NCBI GenBank assembly: GCA_029008875.1
Contig: JAQXJP010000012.1
Coordinates: 44,837 to 108,836 of the forward strand
Direction of reading: 5' to 3'
Length of the DNA stretch: 64,000 nt
Origin: Lachnospiraceae bacterium
Lineage (GTDB): Bacteria; Bacillota; Clostridia; Lachnospirales; Lachnospiraceae
The notes beneath the pieces are model-generated. The model had not been told where the DNA came from, searched no databases, and worked only from the letters and a program-made list of their open reading frames with translations. Positions 34,671 through 42,903 of the stretch are shown here, in pieces. A program made the position numbers and the translations under genes. Position 1 is the stretch's first letter, and every line of letters starts with the position of its first letter.

Positions 34671-34904
34671 AGAAGTGAGTCTAGAGCGATAAGGCTAGAG
34701 CAAAAAGGCTAGAGTGAGAAGGCTAGATCAAAAAGGCTAGAGCAATAATTCTAGAGCAATTAGTCTAGAGCGATAAGGCTAGAGCAAAAAGACTAGAGCA
34801 AGAAGGCTAGAGCAAAAAGGCTAGAGTAATAATTCCAGAGCAATTAGTCTAGAGCGATAAGGCTAGAGCAAAAAGGCTAGAGTAAAAAGTCCAGAATGAT
34901 TAAA
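34667..34904 (+). repeat. 14-bp tandem repeat array, 17 units with 84-bp super-period
   Basis: Seventeen consecutive units of exactly 14 bases, each CTAGAG (or CTAGAT, CCAGAG, CCAGAA) plus eight variable bases. The eight-base parts repeat every six units: CGATAAGG at units 2, 8 and 14; CAAAAAGG/A at 3, 9 and 15; CAATAATT or TAATAATT at 6 and 12; CAATTAGT at 7 and 13. The first unit starts inside the adh stop codon and the last merges into the terminator. Confidence 0.95.
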
Positions 34905-34932
34905 GCTCGCATCCGTTGGATGCGAGCTTTTT
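34902..34932 (+). terminator. adh terminator
   Basis: AAAGCTCGCATCC / GGATGCGAGCTTT, 13 pairs around GTT, then TT. The core is identical to the hairpin at 35461-35489 in opposite orientation. Confidence 0.92.
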
Positions 34933-35133
34933 GACTGTAGACAAAGTATCATTGGGTATGGTTCCAATTTATAAGTGTGAAGATATACAGTAGAACTTTT
35001 TTTCTAGTGAAAGAAAATTCAGTCTTCAAAAATTATGCAAATTTTTCGAATCTTGTTAATCGGAATTGTCCAAGACCATTAATGCAGGGGTGCTTCTTTC
35101 AATTCGGACAAGGATATAGTGGAAGAAAAAACT

Positions 35134-35400
35134 CGTCAGTCTAAAAATAGGGGAAACGCCCAAAAGGACTGACAGAAAAGCGGATATAGGCAGGATTCTG
35201 AAGAATTCGTCAGTCTAAAAATAGGGGAAGCGCCAAAAAGGACTGACAGAAAAGCGGATATGGGCCGGATTCTGAAGAATCCGTCAGTCTAAAAATAGGG
35301 GAAACGCCAAAAAGGACTGACAGAAAAGCGGATATAGGCCGGATTATGAAGAATCTGTCAGTCCATAAAGAGAAAAAGTATCAAAATAGACTGACACGGA
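35134..35400 (+). repeat. 74-bp tandem repeats with internal hairpins
   Basis: Units start at 35134, 35208 and 35282, exactly 74 bases apart and nearly identical; a decayed fourth starts at 35356. Each has GTCAGTC near its start and GACTGAC about 28 bases later, able to form a stem around an A/G-rich loop, and a second small hairpin GGATTC TGAA GAATCC at the junction to the next unit. The fourth copy keeps the stem arms (GTCAGTC/GACTGAC) although its loop has changed. Confidence 0.92.
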
Positions 35401-35460
35401 AGGGATTATTACGAATTAAGGGGGAGTACGAGCAAAAGTATTTACCTTGCATACAGTGTT

Positions 35461-35489
35461 AAGGCTCGCATCCAACGGATGCGAGCCTT
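35461..35489 (-). terminator. terminator hairpin facing the chemoreceptor gene
   Basis: AAGGCTCGCATCC / GGATGCGAGCCTT, 13 pairs. Read on the minus strand its loop is GTT, making it the same sequence as the adh terminator. It lies about 160 bases after the chemoreceptor stop. The T tract is poor on either side. Confidence 0.7.
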
Positions 35490-35507
35490 ATTCTTGGCGA
35501 CTATAAC

Positions 35508-35598
35508 TGTCAGCTAATATTGTCAGCTAATACTGTCAGCTAATACTGTCAGCTAATATTGTCAACTAATACTGTCAGCTAATACTGTCAGCTAATAT
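35508..35598 (+). repeat. 13-bp tandem repeats, seven units
   Basis: Seven units TGTCAGCTAATAY, starting at 35508, 35521, 35534, 35547, 35560 (one G-to-A change), 35573 and 35586, followed by a decayed unit. The TGTCAG start resembles the stem arm of the 74-bp units. Confidence 0.93.
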
Positions 35599-35650
35599 AG
35601 CCAGATAAAAACCTACCACCTATTACTGCCGGTGAATAGCTTGACATCCT

Positions 35651-37063
35651 TTACTGCAGTGCGGAATTGTCCGGAATCATTCTGGAGATACCTTCCAGTC
35701 TGCCGATCAATGTCTCGGACAACTGCTGCGCTTCTGCGCAGAGAGAGTGAGCTCTTGCATTATCACCGTCAAACAATGCCTTGACAGTATCGGAACCGAG
35801 AGAGTGGAGTCTCTTGTGCATTGCGCCGATATCGCTCCATACCTGTTTGAACTCCGGGATGGTAGGCTCAAAGGAATTGAAAAAGTGGCCGAACTTACAC
35901 TTGTTGCCATCAAACTGGAATGGAATGATGTTCTGTTCCTCCACGATGGAAGTGAGTTTGGCAACCCAATTTTTGTGCGCCTGGATAGCGCCCTCTAAAT
36001 AGGAGCGCAGTTCATCGCCGGTGAGAGCGTAGAAGGGGTCGAAGGACATCTTGCCCATTTTGACCAGTACAGCGTCCACGCCGGATTCAATCTGCGGAAG
36101 AGGTTTCACGGCCTCGATGCAGTTGGTGCCGATCTCATTCAAGGAATCTGTATGGGTGCGCAGGGTAGAGCAGGCTTCCTCAATCTCGGATGCCCGGGCT
36201 TCAATCTCGTTCATGGAACTGCTGATCTCTTCGCTGACAGCGGCCAGATTGCTGATGCTGTCCGTAATTCCCGCAACATGCTGTTGATTTTCTTCATTCA
36301 AGGCCCAGACATCCTTGATTCTGCTGTTCACATCCTCCAGGGAAGAGATGGCGCTCTCCACGCTGTTCACACTCTCCACAGTGGCGCTCTGAACATTGGC
36401 AACGAACTGTCCCATGTCATCGGTCAGCTTCTTAGTCTCATCCGCAAGGGAGCGAATCTCATCGGCAACTACGGCAAAGCCCCGACCGGCTTCTCCGGCG
36501 CGGGCTGCTTCAATGGAAGCATTCAAAGACAAAAGGTTCGTCTGAGAGGAGATGGCGTTGATTGCGGAGATAACCTCATTCATGTTGTTGATAATTTGAG
36601 ACAACTGATTCATGTCGGAATGCATTTTCTCGGAAATTCCGATGGTGTCCTCCGACAATTTACGGATCTCTGTCAATTCCGCCTGGCTTGTCTCGATTTT
36701 CTGGTATACATTGCTTGATTCTTCCGAGACAGTGATGATGGTGTTGGTCAAATCCTCATGCCGCGCGGAGACGATTCCCGCAACCTCGGTGGAATCAGTC
36801 GCTGCCACATGAATTCCCTGTGTGGCCTCTGAGATACTTCTGGAGATTTCTTCCAATTGCTTGGTGTAGAAGCGAATATCCAAATCCAATTCGCTGATTT
36901 GTGCAACGGCGTTGACATTCATCTCGTACACACCGGCAAAAGCGCTGCGGCCCCCTAATAATCGTTGATAAATGGACTCAAGCTCCGGGGTGGAATACTT
37001 GAGATTTTCCAGTCTGGATAAGGATGCAATCTCGTCCTTACCATGTTTTTTAACAAGTCCCAT
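35651..37063 (-). CDS. cytosolic chemoreceptor with CZB zinc-binding domain
   Basis: Methyl-accepting protein of 470 residues with no transmembrane helix. Residues about 40-300 form the coiled-coil signalling hairpin with tip [20 protein letters not shown]. The C-terminal ~120 residues form a chemoreceptor zinc-binding (CZB) domain: HKNW, KCKFGHFFNS and HKRLH supply the His/Cys ligands. CZB receptors respond to zinc or to oxidants such as hypochlorous acid in other bacteria. AGGAGG precedes ATG 37063. Its 3' side runs into the repeat region. Confidence 0.93.
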   Translation of the reverse strand: MGLVKKHGKDEIASLSRLENLKYSTPELESIYQRLLGGRSAFAGVYEMNVNAVAQISELDLDIRFYTKQLEEISRSISEATQGIHVAATDSTEVAGIVSARHEDLTNTIITVSEESSNVYQKIETSQAELTEIRKLSEDTIGISEKMHSDMNQLSQIINNMNEVISAINAISSQTNLLSLNASIEAARAGEAGRGFAVVADEIRSLADETKKLTDDMGQFVANVQSATVESVNSVESAISSLEDVNSRIKDVWALNEENQQHVAGITDSISNLAAVSEEISSSMNEIEARASEIEEACSTLRTHTDSLNEIGTNCIEAVKPLPQIESGVDAVLVKMGKMSFDPFYALTGDELRSYLEGAIQAHKNWVAKLTSIVEEQNIIPFQFDGNKCKFGHFFNSFEPTIPEFKQVWSDIGAMHKRLHSLGSDTVKALFDGDNARAHSLCAEAQQLSETLIGRLEGISRMIPDNSALQ

Positions 37064-37128
37064 AAAAACCTCCTACATTAGTAATAATAATCTGGGAATA
37101 TTATATCACATTCCATGTGTTAATGGAA

Positions 37129-37157
37129 TTGCTAAAATGGAAAGTTTTTGCTAGAAT
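37129..37157 (+). promoter_or_regulatory. promoter of the MBOAT gene pair
   Basis: TTGCTA (37129-37134), 17 bases, TAGAAT (37152-37157), about 30 bases before the ribosome binding site AGAGGAG. Confidence 0.65.
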
Positions 37158-37192
37158 ATACCCGTTTAGACAACTAAAGAGGAGAAAAAGTT

Positions 37193-38611
37193 ATGGTATT
37201 CAGTTCTACGGAATTCATTTGGTGCTTTTTGCCCGTGGTGATGGCGCTGTATTTCCTTTGCTATCTGTTGGAGAAAAAGACCAATCATATAAAAAACTTC
37301 CTGCTTCTGATCAGCAGTCTGATCTTTTACGCATGGGGCGAGCCGGTATATATCGTTCTGATGCTCGCATCCATTGTGTTCAATTACCTCATGGGAGTAT
37401 GGATGGGGAAAAAGCAGTCCAAATGGCTGCTTGCGGTGGCGGTTCTCGGCAATCTCGGATGTCTCGGAGTGTTCAAGTACCTCCACTTTTTCCTGACGAA
37501 CCTGGGCGCGATACTTCATACCCAGCGCTTTGACCATTATCAACTGGCACTGCCCATAGGAATCTCTTTCTACACCTTTCAGGCGCTGTCCTATGTGATT
37601 GATGTGTACAGGGGCACCATCAAGGCCCAGAAAAAGCCACTGGATTTGGCACTTTACATTTCCTTTTTCCCGCAACTTATCGCGGGACCCATTGTAAAAT
37701 ACCGGGATATCGAGGCGCAGTTGGAGCACCGGGTAATCTCTGTGGCCCAGGTGAGCCTTGGGATGCGGAGGTTTGTGTACGGACTCGGGAAAAAAGTGAT
37801 TATCTCCAACACCATGGCGGAGATTGCGGATACCATATACGGGCTGAACGCGGGCGGAATCTCCACACCGGTTGCATGGCTTGGAGCAATCTGTTATCTG
37901 TTTCAAATCTACTACGACTTCAGCGGATATTCAGACATGGCAATCGGGCTAGGCAAAATATTCGGATTTGATTTCCCGGAGAACTTTAATTTTCCTTATC
38001 TGGCGGATTCCATCCGGGATTTCTGGCGCAGATGGCACATCTCATTGTCCAGCTGGTTCAAGGAATACCTCTACATTCCATTGGGCGGAAACCGCAAGGG
38101 CAACGTGCGTACATACCTGAATCTCATCATCGTCTTTTTCTGCACCGGTCTGTGGCACGGCGCCAACTGGACCTTTGTGGTGTGGGGACTGTTTCACGGG
38201 GCATTCCAGCTGTTGGAGCGAGGAATATTCGGAACCTGGCTAGCACAGAAAGCGCCCAAAGCGATCCGCCATCTCTACGCGCTTCTGGTGGTGACGGTAG
38301 GCTGGGTATTTTTCCGCGCGGACACTCTGGGGGACGCTGTCCAATACATCGGGAACATGTTCCGTTTCCGAATGCATGGGACTTTTATGCCCGGCGCCTG
38401 CTTAAACGGGTACAATGTGACCATCCTGGTACTGGCGGTTCTGCTGTGCGGAATGTTGCAAAAACTATGCCCCAAAATCTATGGAGTGCATGTGTGCAAA
38501 AAGGATGCAATCTCCGGATGGGATTTGCTTCTGTGCCTGGTGATTACCCTATGGGCGGGAACCTTGATTATCTGCGGAACCTACAATCCGTTTATCTATT
38601 TCCAATTCTAG
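37193..38611 (+). CDS. MBOAT-family O-acyltransferase, AlgI-like
   Basis: Polytopic membrane acyltransferase of 472 residues. Family motifs include WRRWHISLSSWFKEYLYIPL and GGNRKG, and the catalytic His in GLWHGANWTFVVWG. AlgI/DltB/PatA-type proteins pass acetyl (or D-alanyl) groups across the membrane to a polysaccharide or peptidoglycan partner. The downstream gene encodes an AlgJ/AlgX-like extracytoplasmic protein, so O-acetylation of a cell-surface polymer is the likely role. AGAGGAGAAAAAGTT precedes ATG. No polysaccharide synthesis genes lie beside it. Confidence 0.93.
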   Translation: MVFSSTEFIWCFLPVVMALYFLCYLLEKKTNHIKNFLLLISSLIFYAWGEPVYIVLMLASIVFNYLMGVWMGKKQSKWLLAVAVLGNLGCLGVFKYLHFFLTNLGAILHTQRFDHYQLALPIGISFYTFQALSYVIDVYRGTIKAQKKPLDLALYISFFPQLIAGPIVKYRDIEAQLEHRVISVAQVSLGMRRFVYGLGKKVIISNTMAEIADTIYGLNAGGISTPVAWLGAICYLFQIYYDFSGYSDMAIGLGKIFGFDFPENFNFPYLADSIRDFWRRWHISLSSWFKEYLYIPLGGNRKGNVRTYLNLIIVFFCTGLWHGANWTFVVWGLFHGAFQLLERGIFGTWLAQKAPKAIRHLYALLVVTVGWVFFRADTLGDAVQYIGNMFRFRMHGTFMPGACLNGYNVTILVLAVLLCGMLQKLCPKIYGVHVCKKDAISGWDLLLCLVITLWAGTLIICGTYNPFIYFQF

Positions 38612-38642
38612 CTGTGGGCGGAGAGAAGAAAAGAGGTATGCA

Positions 38643-39722
38643 ATGAACAAGAATCATGTGAAAAATATATTGATGATCATCCTGTTTTTGGCGTTTATCG
38701 GCTACTACTGGATCTTTTTCCCGGTGACCGGAGGCGAGGGAAACACGGAGCGGGAAAAACGGCAGTTGGCGGAGTTCCCGCAATTCAAGGCGGAGGAGTA
38801 CAAGACCTACTCGGCCCGGCTGACAGATTATTTGAGGGATCATATTCCTTTTCGCTATGAGGTAACCTCCCGGTATAACGATTTGATGATCAACACCTTC
38901 CATCAACCCACGGACAGGGGCGTTATATTGGGAAAAGAGAACTGGCTTTTCTACAACTCCAACGCCAAGGATCCGGATACCAACGAACTGTTGGATTACG
39001 ACGGGGTGAGCCGGTACACCGAGGAGCAGATGGAGCGAGTGGCGGCGGAAGTGCGCGGGGCGGATGAATTCTGCAGGGAACATGGTGCGCAGATGATCTT
39101 CTTGATTGCGCCCAACAAATCCTCCGTCTACCCGCAGTATATGCCGGATGTGTATGTGCAGGAGAGCGATTACAGCCGGATGGACCAGCTGTATGAATAT
39201 CTCTGTGAGAATACGGAGGCAATCGTGCTGTATCCGAAGCGGGAATTGCGGGAGCTTTCCCTGAAATATAAGACGTTCTATGCCAATGACACCCATTGGA
39301 ACGGTTTGGGTGCATATTTTGCAACCCAGATGATGATGGAAAAATTTGGGCTGGATTACCCGGCATTGAGTCAATTGGAGCTGGTGAACGATCCTTCGCC
39401 GGAGGATCTAAAGCTTATGCTGGGAGTGGAAAACTATGCCCCCGATGATGGAAACACCATCCCGGATTACGGACAAATCTACCAGGTATCGGTAATCTCT
39501 GCCACCGAGAACATGACTTCCTATGAATCCACAAACCCCAACGGCAAGAAGCTGTTGCTCCTGGGGGATTCCTTTTCGGAAAAGCTGGTTCCGGCGCTGG
39601 GGATTTCCGTGACCAGACTGGACGCCTCCAGAACCAGATATTACCAGTTCGCGGAAACCGGAGACTATGATTATGTAGTCTATGAGATGGTGGAGCGCAA
39701 TTTGTCGATTTTGGCGCAATAG
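38643..39722 (+). CDS. AlgJ/AlgX-like SGNH-fold protein, partner of the MBOAT
   Basis: Membrane-anchored protein of 359 residues. An N-terminal helix (ILMIILFLAFIGYYWIFF) anchors an extracytoplasmic domain with YLRDHIPFR, the Asp-His dyad in NDTHWNGLGAYF and the serine motif LLLGDSFSEKL, as in DHHW/AlgX acetyltransferase proteins. The three motifs give a plausible Ser-His-Asp triad. AGAGGTATGCA precedes ATG, 31 bases after the MBOAT stop, so the pair forms an operon closed by a terminator. Confidence 0.9.
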   Translation: MNKNHVKNILMIILFLAFIGYYWIFFPVTGGEGNTEREKRQLAEFPQFKAEEYKTYSARLTDYLRDHIPFRYEVTSRYNDLMINTFHQPTDRGVILGKENWLFYNSNAKDPDTNELLDYDGVSRYTEEQMERVAAEVRGADEFCREHGAQMIFLIAPNKSSVYPQYMPDVYVQESDYSRMDQLYEYLCENTEAIVLYPKRELRELSLKYKTFYANDTHWNGLGAYFATQMMMEKFGLDYPALSQLELVNDPSPEDLKLMLGVENYAPDDGNTIPDYGQIYQVSVISATENMTSYESTNPNGKKLLLLGDSFSEKLVPALGISVTRLDASRTRYYQFAETGDYDYVVYEMVERNLSILAQ

Positions 39723-39750
39723 AGGCATATTCGGTGAAAATAATAATAGA

Positions 39751-39796
39751 AACGTCCTGCAATGGCGCAATTTACGTTGTCGCAGGGCGTTTTTTC
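39751..39796 (+). terminator. terminator of the acyltransferase operon
   Basis: AACGTCCTGC / GCAGGGCGTT, ten pairs with one G-T, around a 21-base loop, followed by TTTTTCTATT. Confidence 0.85.
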
Positions 39797-40066
39797 TATT
39801 GTGATTTTTGATAATTAAAAAGTTTGAAATATTATTAGATGCTGACAAAAAATGGAAAAACATTTATGCAAAACTGACAAAAATATCGGAAATTTTCGAA
39901 GCACAAAAAATGGAAACTGTCAAATTTGTAGATGTTGTTCAAGAGAACGGGAATTTTCGACAAATTGCTTGTCGAAATTCCGCAAAAATGGTAAAATAGT
40001 AAAAGTTTTAGGGAAAGAAAACTTTCTTTTTCCCGGTTGAAAAAGAATGAGTTTGGGAGATTAGGA
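39797..40066 (+). promoter_or_regulatory. pilus operon upstream region with palindrome and promoter
   Basis: Gene-free, AT-rich. A near-perfect inverted repeat, GGAATTTTCGACAA (39950-39963) and TTGTCGAAATTCC (39969-39981), surrounds ATTGC; a half-copy GGAAATTTTCGAA lies about 60 bases upstream. TTGTCG of the right arm (39969-39974) plus 17 bases plus TAAAAT (39992-39997) makes a promoter. A purine/pyrimidine hairpin GGGAAAG / CTTTTTCCC-type at 40011-40034 would open the transcript. Confidence 0.6.
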
Positions 40067-41815
40067 ATGGCTGGAAGAAAAGCGTACAAACGATTGGGAG
40101 ATTTACTTGTCGAAGCAGGTGTGATCTCGGAAAAGCAGAGAGATGAAGCACTGGATTTGGCGAGACAGAGCAATGGCAAGAAGAAGTTTGGTGAGGTGCT
40201 TATCGATATGGGATACACCACCAACGATGAGATTGTGAATGCGCTCTCGGTTCAGTTGGAGATTCCCAAAGTGACCGTGTCCAGCATTCAGATCTCGGAT
40301 GCGATTGTCAACCTGCTTGGAGCCGTGGATGAGAAGGCCAGCGAGAACTACCGCAGTTTCCTTCGCAACAATGTCATGATTCCCTTTGAGTTGGATGCGA
40401 AGAACCCGAATATTGTCCATGTGGCAATGGCGGATCCTCAGGATTACAATGCCATGGATGACTTCTCGGTGATTACCAATTATCAGGCAGAACCTTACGT
40501 ATCAACGTCGCAAGACATCATGATTGCCCTTGATAAATTCTTCCCCGATGAAGCAACTCAACGATTGATGCGTGAGTTTGCTCAGGAGAGAAAGGATAAG
40601 GTTGAGCGAAACCAGAGTGAAGACAGTGCGTTAAGCGACATCAGCAGTTCTCCGATTGTCAAATCTGTTAACGATATGATCGACGCAGCCGCCAGAGCGC
40701 GGGCGTCCGATATCCATATTGAGGCGCTGGAAAATCGATTCCGCGTCCGGTTCCGTATCGACGGAGCTCTGTATGAACAACCCAAATTCGGAAGTGATAT
40801 TCATGGTCTTCCGGCCATGATTACCCGTTTGAAAATCATGGGAGGAATGGATATCTCTGAGAAGAGAAAACCACAGGACGGCCGAATCACCAAGATTATC
40901 GACCGCGTTGAGTACGACATTCGTGTGTCCATGCTCCCCACAGTGTTTGGAGAGAAATGTGTAATGCGTCTCGCCAAGAAGAGCGCACTTACCAGAGATA
41001 AAAAGGATTTGGGCTTCTCCGATGAGGAGATGAAGCAATTTGACCACATCCTCAAGAATACCAACGGAATCCTGCTGGTAACCGGACCTACCGGTAGCGG
41101 TAAGTCCACCACACTATACACCGCACTTTCCGAATTGAATAAGGAAGATGTCAACATTATCACGGTTGAGGACCCGGTGGAGGCCAACATTGACGGAGTC
41201 AATCAGGTACAGGTGAACAACAAGGCGGAGCTCACCTTCGCCAACGCCCTCCGTTCTATCTTGCGTCAGGACCCGGATATCATCATGATCGGTGAGATTC
41301 GAGACGGGGAGACCGCAGAGATTGCGGTTCAGGCATCCATCACCGGACACCTGGTGGTGAGCACCCTGCATACCAACAGCTCCGCAAGTACCATCAGCCG
41401 TCTGGAGGACATGGGAATCGAGAGTTACCTGCTGGCAGATTCCATGATCGGAGTGATCGCCCAGAGACTGGTTCGCCGCCTCTGCCCCAATTGCAAACGC
41501 ATCCATGTGGCGACGGAGGATGAAAAAGAACTGATGGGACTGGATCTGACCAAGGATTTCCAGTTCTACGAGGCCAACCCGGAGGGCTGTGAGGAGTGTG
41601 ATCACATGGGATACCACGGACGAATCGGTATCTACGAGATCATGACGGTCACCCCGAAGCTGAAAAAAGTCATTGCCCGGGGCGGTAGCGCCGACGAACT
41701 GGAGGAAGCAGCCCTCTCCGAAGGAATGCACACCCTCCGTCAAAGCGCCAAGAGGCTGGTGCTGGACGGAATCACCTCCTACAAGGAAATGGTTCGCACC
41801 ACATTTGAGAATTAA
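40067..41815 (+). CDS. pilB: type IV pilus assembly ATPase PilB
   Basis: Hexameric extension motor of the pilus, 582 residues. The N-terminal T2SSE_N domain (LGDLLVEAGVISEKQRDEAL) is followed by the GspE core with Walker A GPTGSGKSTT near residue 345, Asp box, Walker B DIIMIGEIRDGETAE, and the His box HLVVSTLHTN. A tetracysteine zinc site (CPNCKR and CEECDHMG) is present as in active PilB/GspE. ATG 40067 has GGGAG seven bases upstream; the in-frame TTG at 40037 does not. It opens the pilus operon. Confidence 0.95.
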   Translation: MAGRKAYKRLGDLLVEAGVISEKQRDEALDLARQSNGKKKFGEVLIDMGYTTNDEIVNALSVQLEIPKVTVSSIQISDAIVNLLGAVDEKASENYRSFLRNNVMIPFELDAKNPNIVHVAMADPQDYNAMDDFSVITNYQAEPYVSTSQDIMIALDKFFPDEATQRLMREFAQERKDKVERNQSEDSALSDISSSPIVKSVNDMIDAAARARASDIHIEALENRFRVRFRIDGALYEQPKFGSDIHGLPAMITRLKIMGGMDISEKRKPQDGRITKIIDRVEYDIRVSMLPTVFGEKCVMRLAKKSALTRDKKDLGFSDEEMKQFDHILKNTNGILLVTGPTGSGKSTTLYTALSELNKEDVNIITVEDPVEANIDGVNQVQVNNKAELTFANALRSILRQDPDIIMIGEIRDGETAEIAVQASITGHLVVSTLHTNSSASTISRLEDMGIESYLLADSMIGVIAQRLVRRLCPNCKRIHVATEDEKELMGLDLTKDFQFYEANPEGCEECDHMGYHGRIGIYEIMTVTPKLKKVIARGGSADELEEAALSEGMHTLRQSAKRLVLDGITSYKEMVRTTFEN

Positions 41816-41831
41816 GGGAGTTTAGAACACC

Positions 41832-42884
41832 ATGCAGATTCAAGACATTCTTACCCTGGCGCAGGAGAACAAGGCGTCCGATATCCATATCTCCCCGGGA
41901 AATCCGGTGATGCTTCGCATTGACGGAGATTTGGAGCCCTTTGGGGAGCAGAAGCTGATGCCCAACGACATCGATGAGATGCTCCGCCCGCTGATGAGCA
42001 ACAAGGAACTGAATCATTTGGAGGAAGTGGGAGAGTTGGACTTTGCTTTTTCCGTCCCGGGATTTTCCCGAATCCGAGCCAACGTGTTCCGGCAGAGAGG
42101 AACCTTCGCAGCTGCGTTGCGTATCCTGTCCTACGACGTGCCCAGCGCAGAGACGCTGGGGATTCCCAAATCCGTCATCGAACTGACGGAGAAGAAGAGG
42201 GGCCTGGTGCTGGTAACCGGTGCAACCGGAAGCGGTAAGTCCACCACACTGGCCAGCCTGATCGAGATTATCGCCAATCGGGACCGCAAGAACATCATTA
42301 CGCTGGAAGACCCGATCGAATACCTGCACACCAACAAGAAAGCCATTGTGTGTCAGAGAGAGATCGGTTGCGATACCTTGTCCTACACCAACGCGCTTCG
42401 CGCAGCGCTCCGTCAGGATCCGGATGTCATCCTGCTGGGAGAGATGCGTGACGCGGACACCATCACCACCGCAATCACGGCGGCGGAGACCGGACATCTG
42501 GTATTTTCCACCTTGCATACCAACAATTCCTCCGATGCCATCGACCGAATTTTGGGCAGTGTGGACCCGGAAAAACAGCAGCAGATCCGACTGCAGTTCT
42601 CCAGCGTGCTGGAGGGGGTGGTGGCACAGCAACTGATGCCGAGATGCGACCGGGACGGACGTGTGGCGGCCTTTGAGGTATTGCTTGCAACGCCTGCGGT
42701 TCGGAATCTGATTCGGGAGAGCAAGACCATGCAGATTCCATCCATCATACAGACCAGCAAGAAGGAAGGCATGCAGACCATGGATGACTGCATCTTGAGT
42801 CTGTACTTCCAGAATATGATTTCGGAAAAAACAGCAATTGAGTACGCTTTTGATGAAGATTACGTCAAGAGCAAATTATTCTAG
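41832..42884 (+). CDS. pilT: type IV pilus twitching motility ATPase PilT
   Basis: Retraction motor, 350 residues, normal PilT length. Walker A GATGSGKSTT, Walker B DVILLGEMRD (the AIRAALR-x-PD region just before), and HLVFSTLHTNNSSDAIDRI are intact. The presence of PilT predicts retractile pili and possible twitching or DNA uptake. It starts 17 bases after pilB; GGGAG lies 11 bases before the ATG. Confidence 0.95.
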   Translation: MQIQDILTLAQENKASDIHISPGNPVMLRIDGDLEPFGEQKLMPNDIDEMLRPLMSNKELNHLEEVGELDFAFSVPGFSRIRANVFRQRGTFAAALRILSYDVPSAETLGIPKSVIELTEKKRGLVLVTGATGSGKSTTLASLIEIIANRDRKNIITLEDPIEYLHTNKKAIVCQREIGCDTLSYTNALRAALRQDPDVILLGEMRDADTITTAITAAETGHLVFSTLHTNNSSDAIDRILGSVDPEKQQQIRLQFSSVLEGVVAQQLMPRCDRDGRVAAFEVLLATPAVRNLIRESKTMQIPSIIQTSKKEGMQTMDDCILSLYFQNMISEKTAIEYAFDEDYVKSKLF

Positions 42885-42903
42885 AGACCGGGAGGAAGCT
42901 TAA

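Larger units (their letters stand above)
34933..35650. other. gene-free interval between adh and chemoreceptor
   Basis: No gene is supported. The interval holds about 200 bases of AT-rich unique sequence (34933-35133) with a weak dyad around AAAAATT/AATTTTT near 35028-35050, a 74-bp repeat array, a second terminator hairpin, and a 13-bp repeat array. Short open frames only read the repeats. No clear promoter was found. Confidence 0.7.

Noticed and set aside
35134..35400. CRISPR array
   Set aside because: The 74-bp units are contiguous with no unique spacers, and no cas genes are present.
39835..40224. 129-codon minus-strand frame before pilB
   Set aside because: It runs across the pilus promoter, palindrome and the 5' end of pilB, has biased Ser/Phe/Leu composition and no start signal.
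41114..42632. Minus-strand frames across pilB and pilT
   Set aside because: Antisense shadows; pilB and pilT carry all conserved ATPase motifs on the plus strand.
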